Shown here: positions 1 through 5,630 of the stretch, in pieces | How positions within the stretch are numbered: position 1 is the stretch's first letter | Layout of the letters: each line of letters begins with the position of its first letter | From: Flavobacteriaceae bacterium | GTDB lineage: Bacteria > Bacteroidota > Bacteroidia > Flavobacteriales > Flavobacteriaceae | DNA: 5,630 nt | Assembly (NCBI GenBank): GCA_015493405.1 | Contig: WGDF01000386.1 | Coordinates: 1-5,630, forward strand | Reading direction: 5' to 3' | Translations under genes and position numbers: made by a program | Notes under the pieces: model-generated | The model's database searches: none | What the model saw: the letters and a program-made list of their open reading frames with translations, nothing else | Told to the model about the DNA's origin: nothing

Positions 1-33
1 ATAATTCATTTAGCCAAAAAAATTGTAATACAA

Positions 34-64
34 TAAAATAGCCCAAAAAAATTGGGCTATTTTA
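34..64. terminator. Probable bidirectional intrinsic terminator downstream of pta
   Basis: A perfect 13-bp inverted repeat (34-46 pairs with 52-64) encloses a five-base all-A loop. The core is GCCC/GGGC, flanked by A/T pairs, so each strand reads a GC-containing stem ending in a T-rich arm. It lies about 115 bp past the pta stop on the minus strand. It could end pta transcription and also a plus-strand gene arriving from the left, which is outside the window. The hairpin is seen directly; the terminator role is inferred from position and shape. Confidence 0.75.
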
Positions 65-180
65 CTGTATTCTTTAAAAAAATACCGGATGATATGTGCT
101 TTTACTAACTATTACCCTGATAATGAATATAAGAAGTTTCATTTAATCCTATTAATCAATATCTCCGATTTTGGAAGGGT

Positions 181-2277
181 TTATTTATCATCTTGCGCTT
201 GAATAGCGGTTAACAATATGGTATTGTAAACATCATCAACGGTACAACCACGACTTAAGTCGTTAACCGGTTTGTTCAATCCCTGCAACATCGGCCCTAT
301 TGCTAAAGCGCCTGTTTCTCGTTGCACAGCTTTATAAGTATTGTTCCCTGTGTTTAAATCAGGGAAAATCAACACATTAGCTTGACCTGCAACAGGAGAA
401 TTCGGCATTTTTTTCTTACCGACCCCCGGATCGACTGCCGCATCATATTGAATGGGCCCTTCTACTAAGATATCGGGACGCTTTTCTTTAACAATTTCAG
501 TTGCTTTGCGGACTTTTTCGACCTCTTCACCTTTGCCGGAACTGCCGGAAGAATAAGATAACATCGCTACTTTGGGTTTAATACCGAATTTTTTGGCTGA
601 ATCTGCAGTTGCTATTGCAATTTCGGCTAAATCTTCTGCATTGGGGTTTGGATTGATGGCGCAATCGGCAAAAGCGGATACCCGATCGGGCAAACACATA
701 AAAAATACCGAAGAAACCAACTTGGCATCAGGTTTGGTTTTGATAATTTGCAAAGCCGGCCGGATAGTATGTTGGGTAGTATGAACAGCTCCCGAAACCA
801 TACCGTCGGCATCGCCGGAATAAACCATCATCGTGCCAAAATAAGAAGAATCCTTAACCAAATCATAAGCCGTGGTCTCGGTCAAACCTTTATGCTTACG
901 CAATTCATATAATTTTTTAGCATATATATCGAGTTTCGGGGATGTTTCGGGATCGATGATTTCTATTTTTTTACAATCCAGATTGATCCCGTTATTTTTA
1001 ACGATATTACAAATCTGCTCTCTTTTGCCTAATAAAACAATGTCAACCAGATCATTGGATTGTAATCGACAAGCTGCTTTTAAAATACGCGGGTCAGTTC
1101 CTTCGGGCAAAACTATTTTCTCACGTTTGCGACCGGCCCATTCTTCCAAATTATACAAAAACATCGAAGGGGTCATTTTTTCATTTTCGTAATGAATGAG
1201 TTTATCCAATATTTTTTTGACATCAATATATTTTTTAAACAAACTGATTGATCGCATAATCTTGCGGGTATCAAAGGGATTGATACGAGGTTTTAAATCG
1301 GCAATTTTTGTTGTTGTTTCATAAGTATTGGGCTTCACTACAATAATTGGCAAACTGGTATTGACCCCGCTGATTAATTTTATAATCGGCTTTTCGGGTG
1401 TAATCCCACCTGTTAATACCAAACCGGAAATATTGGGATAAGCCGAACTTTTATCAGATTGTATGGCCCCCAAAATCAAATCAGCGCGGTCGCCGGGTGT
1501 AATCACGACAGATTTATCCTTAAGCCGGTTTAAATAATGGCGCAGTTGCATAGCCCCAACTTCATATTGCTTAACGGGTTTTTCCAGATGGTTTTCACCG
1601 AATAAAACTTTACCATCAAAATAATTAAGAATATCACGCATACTGGGTTTCAATAGATTTTCATCACGTGGAACTGCAGCTACATAAGTTTCCTTATCGA
1701 CTACTTTTTGTAAACGACTGACGACTTTTTTTAAATTTTTGGGTTTAATTTTATTGGCAATAATAGCCGGCACCTCAACTTTTTCATCTTTAAAACTATC
1801 ATAAGCCAACTTAATATTGCTGACATATTCTTCAAAAGTTTTGGAAACACCACTTGAAACCAAAATAGTAGGTATAGATAGATTGGCAGCCAATTTGACA
1901 TTTAGCTCAAATTCTATCATAGACCCTTCACCGGAAAAATCACTGCCTTCAATCAGGATAAAATCATATTTTTTTTCGAGCTTTTTGTATTTGCGAATAA
2001 TGGTTTCTAATATCTTTTTTTCTTGCCCCTGATTTAGGAGTTTAACCATATCACTCCGCATAAATCCATAAGCCTCTTCGTATGGAATATCCAGTTTAAA
2101 GAAATCGATCATCGTCCTGATATGATTATCTTTTTTGCCTTCGGCATAATCATTAATGACCGGTCTAAAATAACCGACTTTACTTTTCCGGATTAATAAT
2201 TCATTCATTAAACCGATGCTAATGAGCGATTTACCGCTAAAAGGCTCAATGGTGGCAATATATACTGCTTTATTCAT
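181..2277 (-). CDS. pta: Phosphate acetyltransferase (long, DRTGG-domain type)
   Basis: This enzyme interconverts acetyl-CoA plus phosphate and acetyl-phosphate plus CoA in the cytoplasm; with acetate kinase it makes ATP and acetate, or activates acetate. The 698-residue product has the three-part build and length of the long Pta class (E. coli Pta is about 714 residues). Residues 1-220 are a BioD-like P-loop domain with a Walker-A-like EPFSGKSL (11-18). Residues about 225-350 are a DRTGG-type regulatory domain, with PGDRADLILGA (261-271) and GLVLTGG (285-291). Residues about 372-695 are the PTA_PTB catalytic domain, with LPEGTDPRI (390-398), SYSSGSSGKG (574-583), EGPIQYDAAVDP (606-617), FPDLNTGNNTYKAVQ (638-652) and GPMLQGLNKPVNDLSRG (661-677). 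All expected catalytic-domain blocks are present and the frame is open throughout. The ATG at 2277 leads straight into the first beta strand before the P-loop, so this start is secure. No acetate kinase gene lies in the 156 bp upstream or in the 180 bp downstream inside the window. Confidence 0.97.
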   Translation of the reverse strand: MNKAVYIATIEPFSGKSLISIGLMNELLIRKSKVGYFRPVINDYAEGKKDNHIRTMIDFFKLDIPYEEAYGFMRSDMVKLLNQGQEKKILETIIRKYKKLEKKYDFILIEGSDFSGEGSMIEFELNVKLAANLSIPTILVSSGVSKTFEEYVSNIKLAYDSFKDEKVEVPAIIANKIKPKNLKKVVSRLQKVVDKETYVAAVPRDENLLKPSMRDILNYFDGKVLFGENHLEKPVKQYEVGAMQLRHYLNRLKDKSVVITPGDRADLILGAIQSDKSSAYPNISGLVLTGGITPEKPIIKLISGVNTSLPIIVVKPNTYETTTKIADLKPRINPFDTRKIMRSISLFKKYIDVKKILDKLIHYENEKMTPSMFLYNLEEWAGRKREKIVLPEGTDPRILKAACRLQSNDLVDIVLLGKREQICNIVKNNGINLDCKKIEIIDPETSPKLDIYAKKLYELRKHKGLTETTAYDLVKDSSYFGTMMVYSGDADGMVSGAVHTTQHTIRPALQIIKTKPDAKLVSSVFFMCLPDRVSAFADCAINPNPNAEDLAEIAIATADSAKKFGIKPKVAMLSYSSGSSGKGEEVEKVRKATEIVKEKRPDILVEGPIQYDAAVDPGVGKKKMPNSPVAGQANVLIFPDLNTGNNTYKAVQRETGALAIGPMLQGLNKPVNDLSRGCTVDDVYNTILLTAIQAQDDK

Positions 2278-2299
2278 TCTTTTAAGTTTTATTTTGTTA

Positions 2300-2307
2300 C
2301 AAAGTTA
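2300..2307 (-). promoter_or_regulatory. Bacteroidota -7 promoter element for pta
   Basis: On the minus strand this octamer reads TAACTTTG, an exact match to TAnnTTTG, the -7 element read by the Bacteroidota primary sigma factor. It lies 22 bp before the pta ATG, implying a leader of roughly 15-20 nt. The leader is A-rich (AAAATAAAACTTAAAAGA just before ATG) with no strong Shine-Dalgarno, which is normal in this phylum. No clear -33 TTG is present at the usual distance, so the assignment rests on the -7 match and its position. Confidence 0.5.
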
Positions 2308-2361
2308 CCAATAAAAGAAGCTAAAAAAATGATTATTTATATTTTTTGCCTAAAAAAAGAG

Positions 2362-2396
2362 CTGAATTTTTCTGAATTTACAATAAATTTACAATT
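2362..2396. repeat. Short tandem direct repeats in the pta upstream gap
   Basis: Two small direct repeats abut. CTGAATTT occurs at 2362-2369 and again at 2372-2379. An 11-bp unit, AATTTACAATA then AATTTACAATT, is tandemly duplicated at 2375-2385 and 2386-2396 with one difference. They lie between the stop of the outer-membrane protein gene and the pta promoter. The 11-bp period, about one helical turn, would suit paired protein binding sites, but AT-rich intergenic DNA also produces such repeats by chance or slippage. No function is assigned. Confidence 0.45.
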
Positions 2397-2433
2397 GGTC
2401 TTATCTCCTATTCTTCTCAAGAAGCGGATTTAG

Positions 2434-3666
2434 TTAAAGAAATGTATAACCTAAATTAATAGCTATATTGTGCAATGGAGATCTCCAATAGGTATAATAC
2501 AAAATAGAGCGCGTTTGGTAAAATTTCACATTAATGCTATACTTATTCTTAAATTTATAACCAGCGTCTATTGAGAAAACCCAAGTACTTTTTAAATTCA
2601 AATCAGGGCCATATACAGAACCATCTTTACGGGTAAATTTGAGATCGGATCCTTGATCAAAATAAATATTATAAGCCGTTCCTAGAAAGAATTTGGAATT
2701 TTTATTCAAATACATATAATATCTTACGCCTAAAGGCATTTCAAACATCCGATAAGTCAAATTTGTTGTTAATTCTCCCCCGGACACACTTGAAATGGGA
2801 TGAGTAACCTGTTTTTTAAAGGTTGTATAAGAAAGTCCAGAAATAATACTCCATTTATTGTGATTAAAAGCTAAATTATATTCGAATTCGGCGCCCAATC
2901 CAAAATGATTAATTTGACCGAATTTAGTATTTAATTGGGGAGACATGCTATTCCATATATCTAAAGAGGTTAGATTATATTGAACAAATGCAGTAAGGTA
3001 TATTTTAGATTTATCTTCATTTTTATAAACGGTATATGGCGTATTTTCACATTTATTGTATTGCACAAAATAATTGACTAATGGTGTCATCTTGTAGGTT
3101 AGATTTTGAATTACATCAGCATCAATATGACGACACCTCAAGTGTTTAAAAATTTCTTTTCTATAATCTTTATTTTCTTTGACAACTTCTTCGCCATTAG
3201 ATATTTTTAATAAATATTTTTTATAAACCAAAGGTTTGATGGTTCCTTCATCACCCATTTGATAATAAAAGTAGTCAGAACCATTTTGAGAATAACGATA
3301 TAGATTGGCTTTACCTGATACCAATAATTTTAAAAATATATTTTTATCTTTAAAAAGCGGCTCTCGTTGATAATCTAAGAAATTTATTCTTAAATCTGTC
3401 TTATATACTTTTACATTCCTGTTGAGATATTTGACATTCCGGCCAATACCGAATTCTTTAATAGTTTGTAGCGTTCCTTTTTCGGGCTTACTATTTTGAT
3501 TCAGTTTATATTCTATATATTCCGGACTATTTCTCCAATCCATATTTTTTATCCAGCAGTTAATCTTATTGCCTTTAGTGTCAATAAGATAACCTTTTTG
3601 ATATTGGACTTGGGAAAAGGACATCATAGTTAGTGCCAAAAAGGCTAAAAATAGAAGTTTTTTCAT
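2434..3666 (-). CDS. Predicted outer-membrane beta-barrel protein, function unknown
   Basis: This 410-residue protein probably sits in the outer membrane. Residues 1-18 form a signal peptide (MKKLLFLAFLALTMMSFS, then Q19), with likely SPase I cleavage at S-F-S/Q. Residues about 20-165 form a periplasmic-type domain with GYLIDTKGNKINCWIKNMDW (25-44) and an FLKLLVSGKANLYRY segment (111-125). From about 222 to the end come alternating aromatic and polar strands ending in NIAINLGYTFL, resembling small porin-like barrels of Bacteroidota. Similar two-part proteins are common in flavobacteria, and I recall some being mislabelled as a tRNA modification GTPase; no GTPase motif is present here. An in-frame ATG 54 bp upstream (3720) would put 18 polar residues before the signal peptide and lies beside the predicted promoter, so 3666 is the better start. 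The gene looks monocistronic. No catalytic motif is visible and the ligand or role is unknown. Confidence 0.8.
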   Translation of the reverse strand: MKKLLFLAFLALTMMSFSQVQYQKGYLIDTKGNKINCWIKNMDWRNSPEYIEYKLNQNSKPEKGTLQTIKEFGIGRNVKYLNRNVKVYKTDLRINFLDYQREPLFKDKNIFLKLLVSGKANLYRYSQNGSDYFYYQMGDEGTIKPLVYKKYLLKISNGEEVVKENKDYRKEIFKHLRCRHIDADVIQNLTYKMTPLVNYFVQYNKCENTPYTVYKNEDKSKIYLTAFVQYNLTSLDIWNSMSPQLNTKFGQINHFGLGAEFEYNLAFNHNKWSIISGLSYTTFKKQVTHPISSVSGGELTTNLTYRMFEMPLGVRYYMYLNKNSKFFLGTAYNIYFDQGSDLKFTRKDGSVYGPDLNLKSTWVFSIDAGYKFKNKYSINVKFYQTRSILYYTYWRSPLHNIAINLGYTFL

Positions 3667-3722
3667 TACTTGGAATTTTTGTGTTGATATTTGAGTTAGA
3701 ATAAATGTTTTATTTGTCATCT

Positions 3723-3730
3723 CAAATTTA
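3723..3730 (-). promoter_or_regulatory. Bacteroidota -7 promoter element for the outer-membrane protein gene
   Basis: On the minus strand this reads TAAATTTG, an exact TAnnTTTG match. Transcription should begin only several bases downstream, near 3715-3718. That would place the ATG at 3720 at or before the transcript start and leave a leader of about 50 nt to the ATG at 3666. It therefore supports the shorter start for the gene and suggests transcription independent of the FKBP lipoprotein gene upstream. No -33 TTG is found at standard spacing. Confidence 0.5.
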
Positions 3731-3779
3731 AAAAAAATCCCTTCAAAAAACTATAATGTCTTTAAATATTTTAAAAATA

Positions 3780-4655
3780 TTAATGCGTATCTTTATCTAA
3801 ATAATCCGGAATACCATCGCCATCACTGTCATCATTGGTAGGGTCACCATCGTGATTGGCATCTTCATTTATGGTTAATACACCATCACCATCATCATCA
3901 TCATCATAGATGTTGGGGGTTTTATCTTTATCCGTATCATCATTTAAGACATTGCCGTCGTGATCGACATCTTCATCAACATTTCTAACATGATCGTTAT
4001 CAGAATCATCATCATCGACAAAAGTTTTAAAAGAAAAAATCAGGGGAGAATAAGCCGGCACTTTGGATGAAACCGAATTATAATAAGCCAAACCGGAAGG
4101 TGTGATGAGCATACCGGCACCATAGCCGGAAAATGTAAAGGTACCATCACCATTATCCGTATAAGTGCCATCTTTAAAATAAGGCAAAACTTCTTGCCAA
4201 GCCTTAATCGTTGTAGGCAAAGACATCCATACGGGCAAGTGGTCTATTCTTTCATCAAAAACTTTGTTATCGAGTAACCAACCTTTGTAGGCAACCAAAA
4301 CTTTATCGAATTTACCAATTTGCCGGTGAACGCCACTGTTAAAAGGAATATAATACAAATCATAGATTAAATCGGCAACTTTAGGATCGGCAACTTGCAA
4401 AGTTTGTAAGTTAGGATCATCCCAAATAGACGTGTGAGAACCGGCCGGATCAATGGTGTCCACCGTTACATTAAATTGGGCATCAAGAGTATAATAATGG
4501 GTTTGCATATATTCTGCAATAGAATCTTTTTCATTATTATTATATTGCTTAACCCGATCTCTAGCAGGAGTTTGGGGTGTCACAGGGTCGGGCTTACAAG
4601 ATGAAGCCGTTAAAAACATTAAAATAGAAAAAATTGCTAAAATTCTGATTTTCAT
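3780..4655 (-). CDS. FKBP-type peptidyl-prolyl isomerase lipoprotein with Asp-rich calcium-binding tail
   Basis: This predicted lipoprotein (291 residues) should catalyse cis-trans isomerisation of prolyl bonds in envelope proteins. Residues 1-20 form a lipoprotein signal ending in the lipobox TASSC, with Cys20 as the lipid attachment site. Residues about 21-115 are a linker and N-terminal extension. Residues about 116-213 are an FKBP fold. Aligned by eye to human FKBP12, the pocket residues Y26, F36, D37, I56, W59, Y82 and F99 correspond to Y123, F133, D134, I150, W153, Y191 and F207, so activity is plausible. The usual Gly after the AY of the AYG motif is Tyr192, and a loop near 161-180 is longer, with a DNGDG turn. 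Residues 214-291 are an Asp-rich tail (about 30 Asp of 78) with DxDxDG-like motifs resembling thrombospondin type 3 repeats, probably binding calcium. The ATG at 4703 would add 16 basic residues before the signal, so 4655 is preferred. It is related in type to GldI-like FKBP lipoproteins, but I do not claim it is GldI. Confidence 0.85.
   Translation of the reverse strand: MKIRILAIFSILMFLTASSCKPDPVTPQTPARDRVKQYNNNEKDSIAEYMQTHYYTLDAQFNVTVDTIDPAGSHTSIWDDPNLQTLQVADPKVADLIYDLYYIPFNSGVHRQIGKFDKVLVAYKGWLLDNKVFDERIDHLPVWMSLPTTIKAWQEVLPYFKDGTYTDNGDGTFTFSGYGAGMLITPSGLAYYNSVSSKVPAYSPLIFSFKTFVDDDDSDNDHVRNVDEDVDHDGNVLNDDTDKDKTPNIYDDDDDGDGVLTINEDANHDGDPTNDDSDGDGIPDYLDKDTH
3786..4019 (-). repeat. Coding tandem repeat: Asp-rich calcium-binding (type 3-like) units
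   Basis: The lipoprotein tail has two aligned copies of a roughly 35-residue unit: first about residues 225-259, then about 261-289 with a shorter end. Both follow the pattern N-x-[DN]-E-D-x-x-H-D-G-x-x-x-N-D-D-x-D-x-D-x-x-P, so this is an internal duplication rather than mere Asp richness. Within it lies an uninterrupted ATC run on the plus strand (3891-3907) that encodes part of the DDDDDGDG stretch. Spaced Asp residues (DxDxDG) are the usual calcium ligands of thrombospondin type 3 and dockerin-like loops; calcium binding here is inferred. Confidence 0.7.
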
Positions 4656-4712
4656 AGATTTAAATTTACAAAATAGTTTTTTTAAAGTCTTAAAACGACT
4701 CAAAAAACTTAG

Positions 4713-4738
4713 TTGTATTAATAAGCTGCAAGATACAA
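4713..4738. promoter_or_regulatory. Inverted repeat in the divergent intergenic region
   Basis: TTGTAT (4713-4718) and its exact reverse complement ATACAA (4733-4738) are separated by 14 bp. The site lies between the divergent FKBP lipoprotein and hslR genes and just upstream of the hslR -7 element. The spacing between half-site centres is about two helical turns, which would suit a dimeric regulator. Six-base arms in AT-rich DNA often arise by chance, so this is only a candidate operator. Confidence 0.25.
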
Positions 4739-4746
4739 TTTTTATT

Positions 4747-4754
4747 TATTTTTG
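4747..4754 (+). promoter_or_regulatory. Bacteroidota -7 promoter element for hslR
   Basis: TATTTTTG is an exact TAnnTTTG match, 26 bp before the hslR ATG, implying a leader of roughly 20 nt. The bases just before the start (GTTTTAAATT) hold no Shine-Dalgarno, as is usual in this phylum. No TTG lies at normal -33 spacing; the nearest, at 4713-4715, is too far upstream. This promoter would drive both hslR and the overlapping peptidase gene. Confidence 0.55.
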
Positions 4755-4780
4755 CAGTAACATTAACAAAGTTTTAAATT

Positions 4781-5152
4781 ATGCGTATTGATAAGTTTCT
4801 TTGGGCCATTCGTTTTTACAAAACCCGTAATATAGCAGCAGATGCACTCAAAAAAAATCATGTACGCCTCAATGGTCTGATAGCCAAACCATCGAAAGAG
4901 GTATTTGGAGGCGATCAAATTGAAATCAGAAAAAACCAAATCAATTACAAATTATTGGTTTTAGACCTCCCCAAAAGTCGTGTCGGGGCTAAATTGGTCC
5001 CGCAATTTATCAAAGACCAAACCCCTAAAGAAGCTTTTGAAAATCAGAGCCTATTAAAGGATGCCAAAAATTATTATCGTAAAAAAGGAACCGGAAGACC
5101 CACCAAAAAAGATCGTAGAGATTTAAATGAATTTTTAGAAGATGAAGCATAA
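4781..5152 (+). CDS. hslR: Hsp15-like S4-domain RNA-binding protein
   Basis: HslR (Hsp15) is a small cytoplasmic protein known in E. coli to bind 50S subunits that still carry peptidyl-tRNA after abortive dissociation, helping to recycle them. The 123-residue product opens with the S4 RNA-binding fold: MRIDKFLWAIRFYKTRN (1-17), ADALKKNHVRLNG (20-32) and a GDQIEI turn (44-49). This is followed by a basic, Lys/Arg-rich tail, RKKGTGRPTKKDRRDLNEF (100-118), which is typical of the family. The length is close to that of E. coli Hsp15 (about 133 residues). The ATG at 4781 begins exactly at the conserved MRIDKFLW, so the start is secure. Its last 11 bp overlap the next gene, indicating co-transcription. 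It could also be called simply an RNA-binding S4 domain protein; heat-shock control cannot be read from this sequence. Confidence 0.93.
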   Translation: MRIDKFLWAIRFYKTRNIAADALKKNHVRLNGLIAKPSKEVFGGDQIEIRKNQINYKLLVLDLPKSRVGAKLVPQFIKDQTPKEAFENQSLLKDAKNYYRKKGTGRPTKKDRRDLNEFLEDEA

Positions 5153-5630
5153 AACCCTTATTAAACCACCAAAAGCACCCAAAAAAACCGTAAAACTGGA
5201 AAAGCACGGAGATATCAGACTTGACAATTACTATTGGCTTCGCGAACGAGAAAATCCTGAAGTTATTCAATACTTGACCGCTGAGAATGCTTATTTTGAC
5301 CAACAAACCAAAATCTATCAAACTCTTGAAAACGAGTTGTTTGAAGAAATGAAAGCCCGTATTAAGCAAGAAGATGAATCCGTACCTGTTTTTGAGAATG
5401 CTTATTATTATCAAACCAAATATTTAAAAGGTAAAGAATATCCTCTTTACAGTAGACGCAAAAGACACTTAAATGCTCACGAAGAAATCATGTTCGATGA
5501 GAATGCTATGGCTGAAGGCTTTAGCTACTACAAATTGACGGGTATTGAAATCAGTCCGGATAATCGTTTGGCTGTTTTTGGTGAAGATACAACGGGCAGA
5601 CGGCAATACACCTTGAAAATCAAAGATTTA
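5142..5630 (+). CDS. ptrB: Oligopeptidase B-type S9 family peptidase, N-terminal part (cut by window end)
   Basis: The first 163 codons are present, open to the last base. The family (S9A serine peptidases) cleaves short peptides; oligopeptidase B cuts after Arg or Lys. Visible are the N-terminal block HGDIRLDNYYWLRERENPEVIQ (22-43) followed by YLTAENAY (44-51), then the start of the beta-propeller, with YYYQTKYLKGKEYPLYSRR (88-106) and GIEISPDNRLAVFGEDTTGRRQY (134-156). These align by eye with E. coli PtrB (GDTRIDNYYWLRD; ITPDN; RRQY). The Ser-Asp-His hydrolase domain lies beyond the window, so the triad and the Arg/Lys-specificity residues cannot be checked. There is no signal peptide, which suggests a cytoplasmic enzyme. 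The ATG lies inside the end of hslR in another frame, 11 bp overlapping, so translation is probably coupled. A general prolyl oligopeptidase is the alternative, but the block pattern favours oligopeptidase B. Confidence 0.85.
   Translation, partial: MKHKTLIKPPKAPKKTVKLEKHGDIRLDNYYWLRERENPEVIQYLTAENAYFDQQTKIYQTLENELFEEMKARIKQEDESVPVFENAYYYQTKYLKGKEYPLYSRRKRHLNAHEEIMFDENAMAEGFSYYKLTGIEISPDNRLAVFGEDTTGRRQYTLKIKDL

Noticed and set aside
65..180. Possible small gene or RNA in the left intergenic region
   Set aside because: No open frame of useful length with a credible start and no stable GC-containing fold beyond the 34-64 hairpin was seen.
627..812. Minus-strand 61-codon open frame
   Set aside because: It is another frame within pta on the same strand and carries no recognisable motif.
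572..1192. Plus-strand open frames of 70 and 106 codons at 572-784 and 872-1192
   Set aside because: Both lie wholly inside pta on the opposite strand, have no family-like sequence, and pta is strongly supported there.
1817..2032. Plus-strand 71-codon open frame
   Set aside because: It is the reverse of the pta N-terminal P-loop region, with no independent evidence for a gene.
2324..2347. AAAAAAT/ATTTTTT inverted repeat as a terminator for the outer-membrane protein gene
   Set aside because: The stem is only A/T pairs with a 10-base loop and lies about 90 bp past the stop; too weak to call in DNA this AT-rich.
2413..2424. CTTC-tcaa-GAAG hairpin just after the outer-membrane protein stop
   Set aside because: It has a four-base-pair stem with no T-run after it on the minus strand, so it does not look like an intrinsic terminator.
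3765..3781. AATATTT/AAATATT inverted repeat at the FKBP gene stop as a terminator
   Set aside because: It is A/T only with a three-base loop and overlaps the stop codon; probably chance.
3885..3907. Plus-strand CAC/CAT run that could suggest a His-rich tag or metal-binding peptide
   Set aside because: No supported gene reads this strand; the run is the complement of Asp codons in the lipoprotein tail.
5025..5414. Minus-strand 129-codon open frame, rich in Phe, Ile and Leu
   Set aside because: It is antisense to hslR and the peptidase, both of which match known families; its hydrophobicity simply mirrors Lys/Glu/Asn-rich codons.

Overview
The window looks like a chromosomal segment of a low-GC member of the Bacteroidota, most likely a flavobacterium-like lineage. 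Four things suggest this. The DNA is AT-rich. Three intergenic regions carry exact copies of the Bacteroidota -7 promoter element TAnnTTTG. Start codons have A-rich leaders without a strong Shine-Dalgarno. The protein content is typical: a short outer-membrane barrel protein with an SFS-Q signal peptide end, and an FKBP lipoprotein with an Asp-rich calcium-binding tail. The taxon is inferred from these features, not from a database match.

Layout. Bases 1-180 are non-coding and hold a perfect 13-bp hairpin (34-64), probably a bidirectional terminator. Three genes follow on the minus strand. First is a full-length phosphate acetyltransferase, pta (181-2277), with its own promoter element. Second is a signal-peptide-bearing, probably beta-barrel, outer-membrane protein of unknown function (2434-3666). 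Third is a lipoprotein joining an FKBP-type prolyl isomerase domain to an Asp-rich type-3-repeat-like tail (3780-4655). A 125-bp divergent intergenic region (4656-4780) separates these from a plus-strand pair: hslR (Hsp15-like S4 RNA-binding protein, 4781-5152) and the first 163 codons of an oligopeptidase B-type S9 peptidase (5142 to the window end). The two plus-strand genes overlap by 11 bp.

How the genes relate. Pta is central acetyl-CoA/acetyl-phosphate metabolism; no acetate kinase gene is visible. The two envelope proteins lie next to each other, but the gap between them holds a separate promoter element, so they are probably separate transcripts. hslR and the peptidase form a tight operon linking rescue of stalled ribosomes with peptide turnover; that functional link is inference. 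I see no mobile element, CRISPR array, RNA gene or phage gene, and no convincing undescribed system. The more unusual items are the FKBP-Asp-repeat fusion and the unknown N-terminal domain of the barrel protein.
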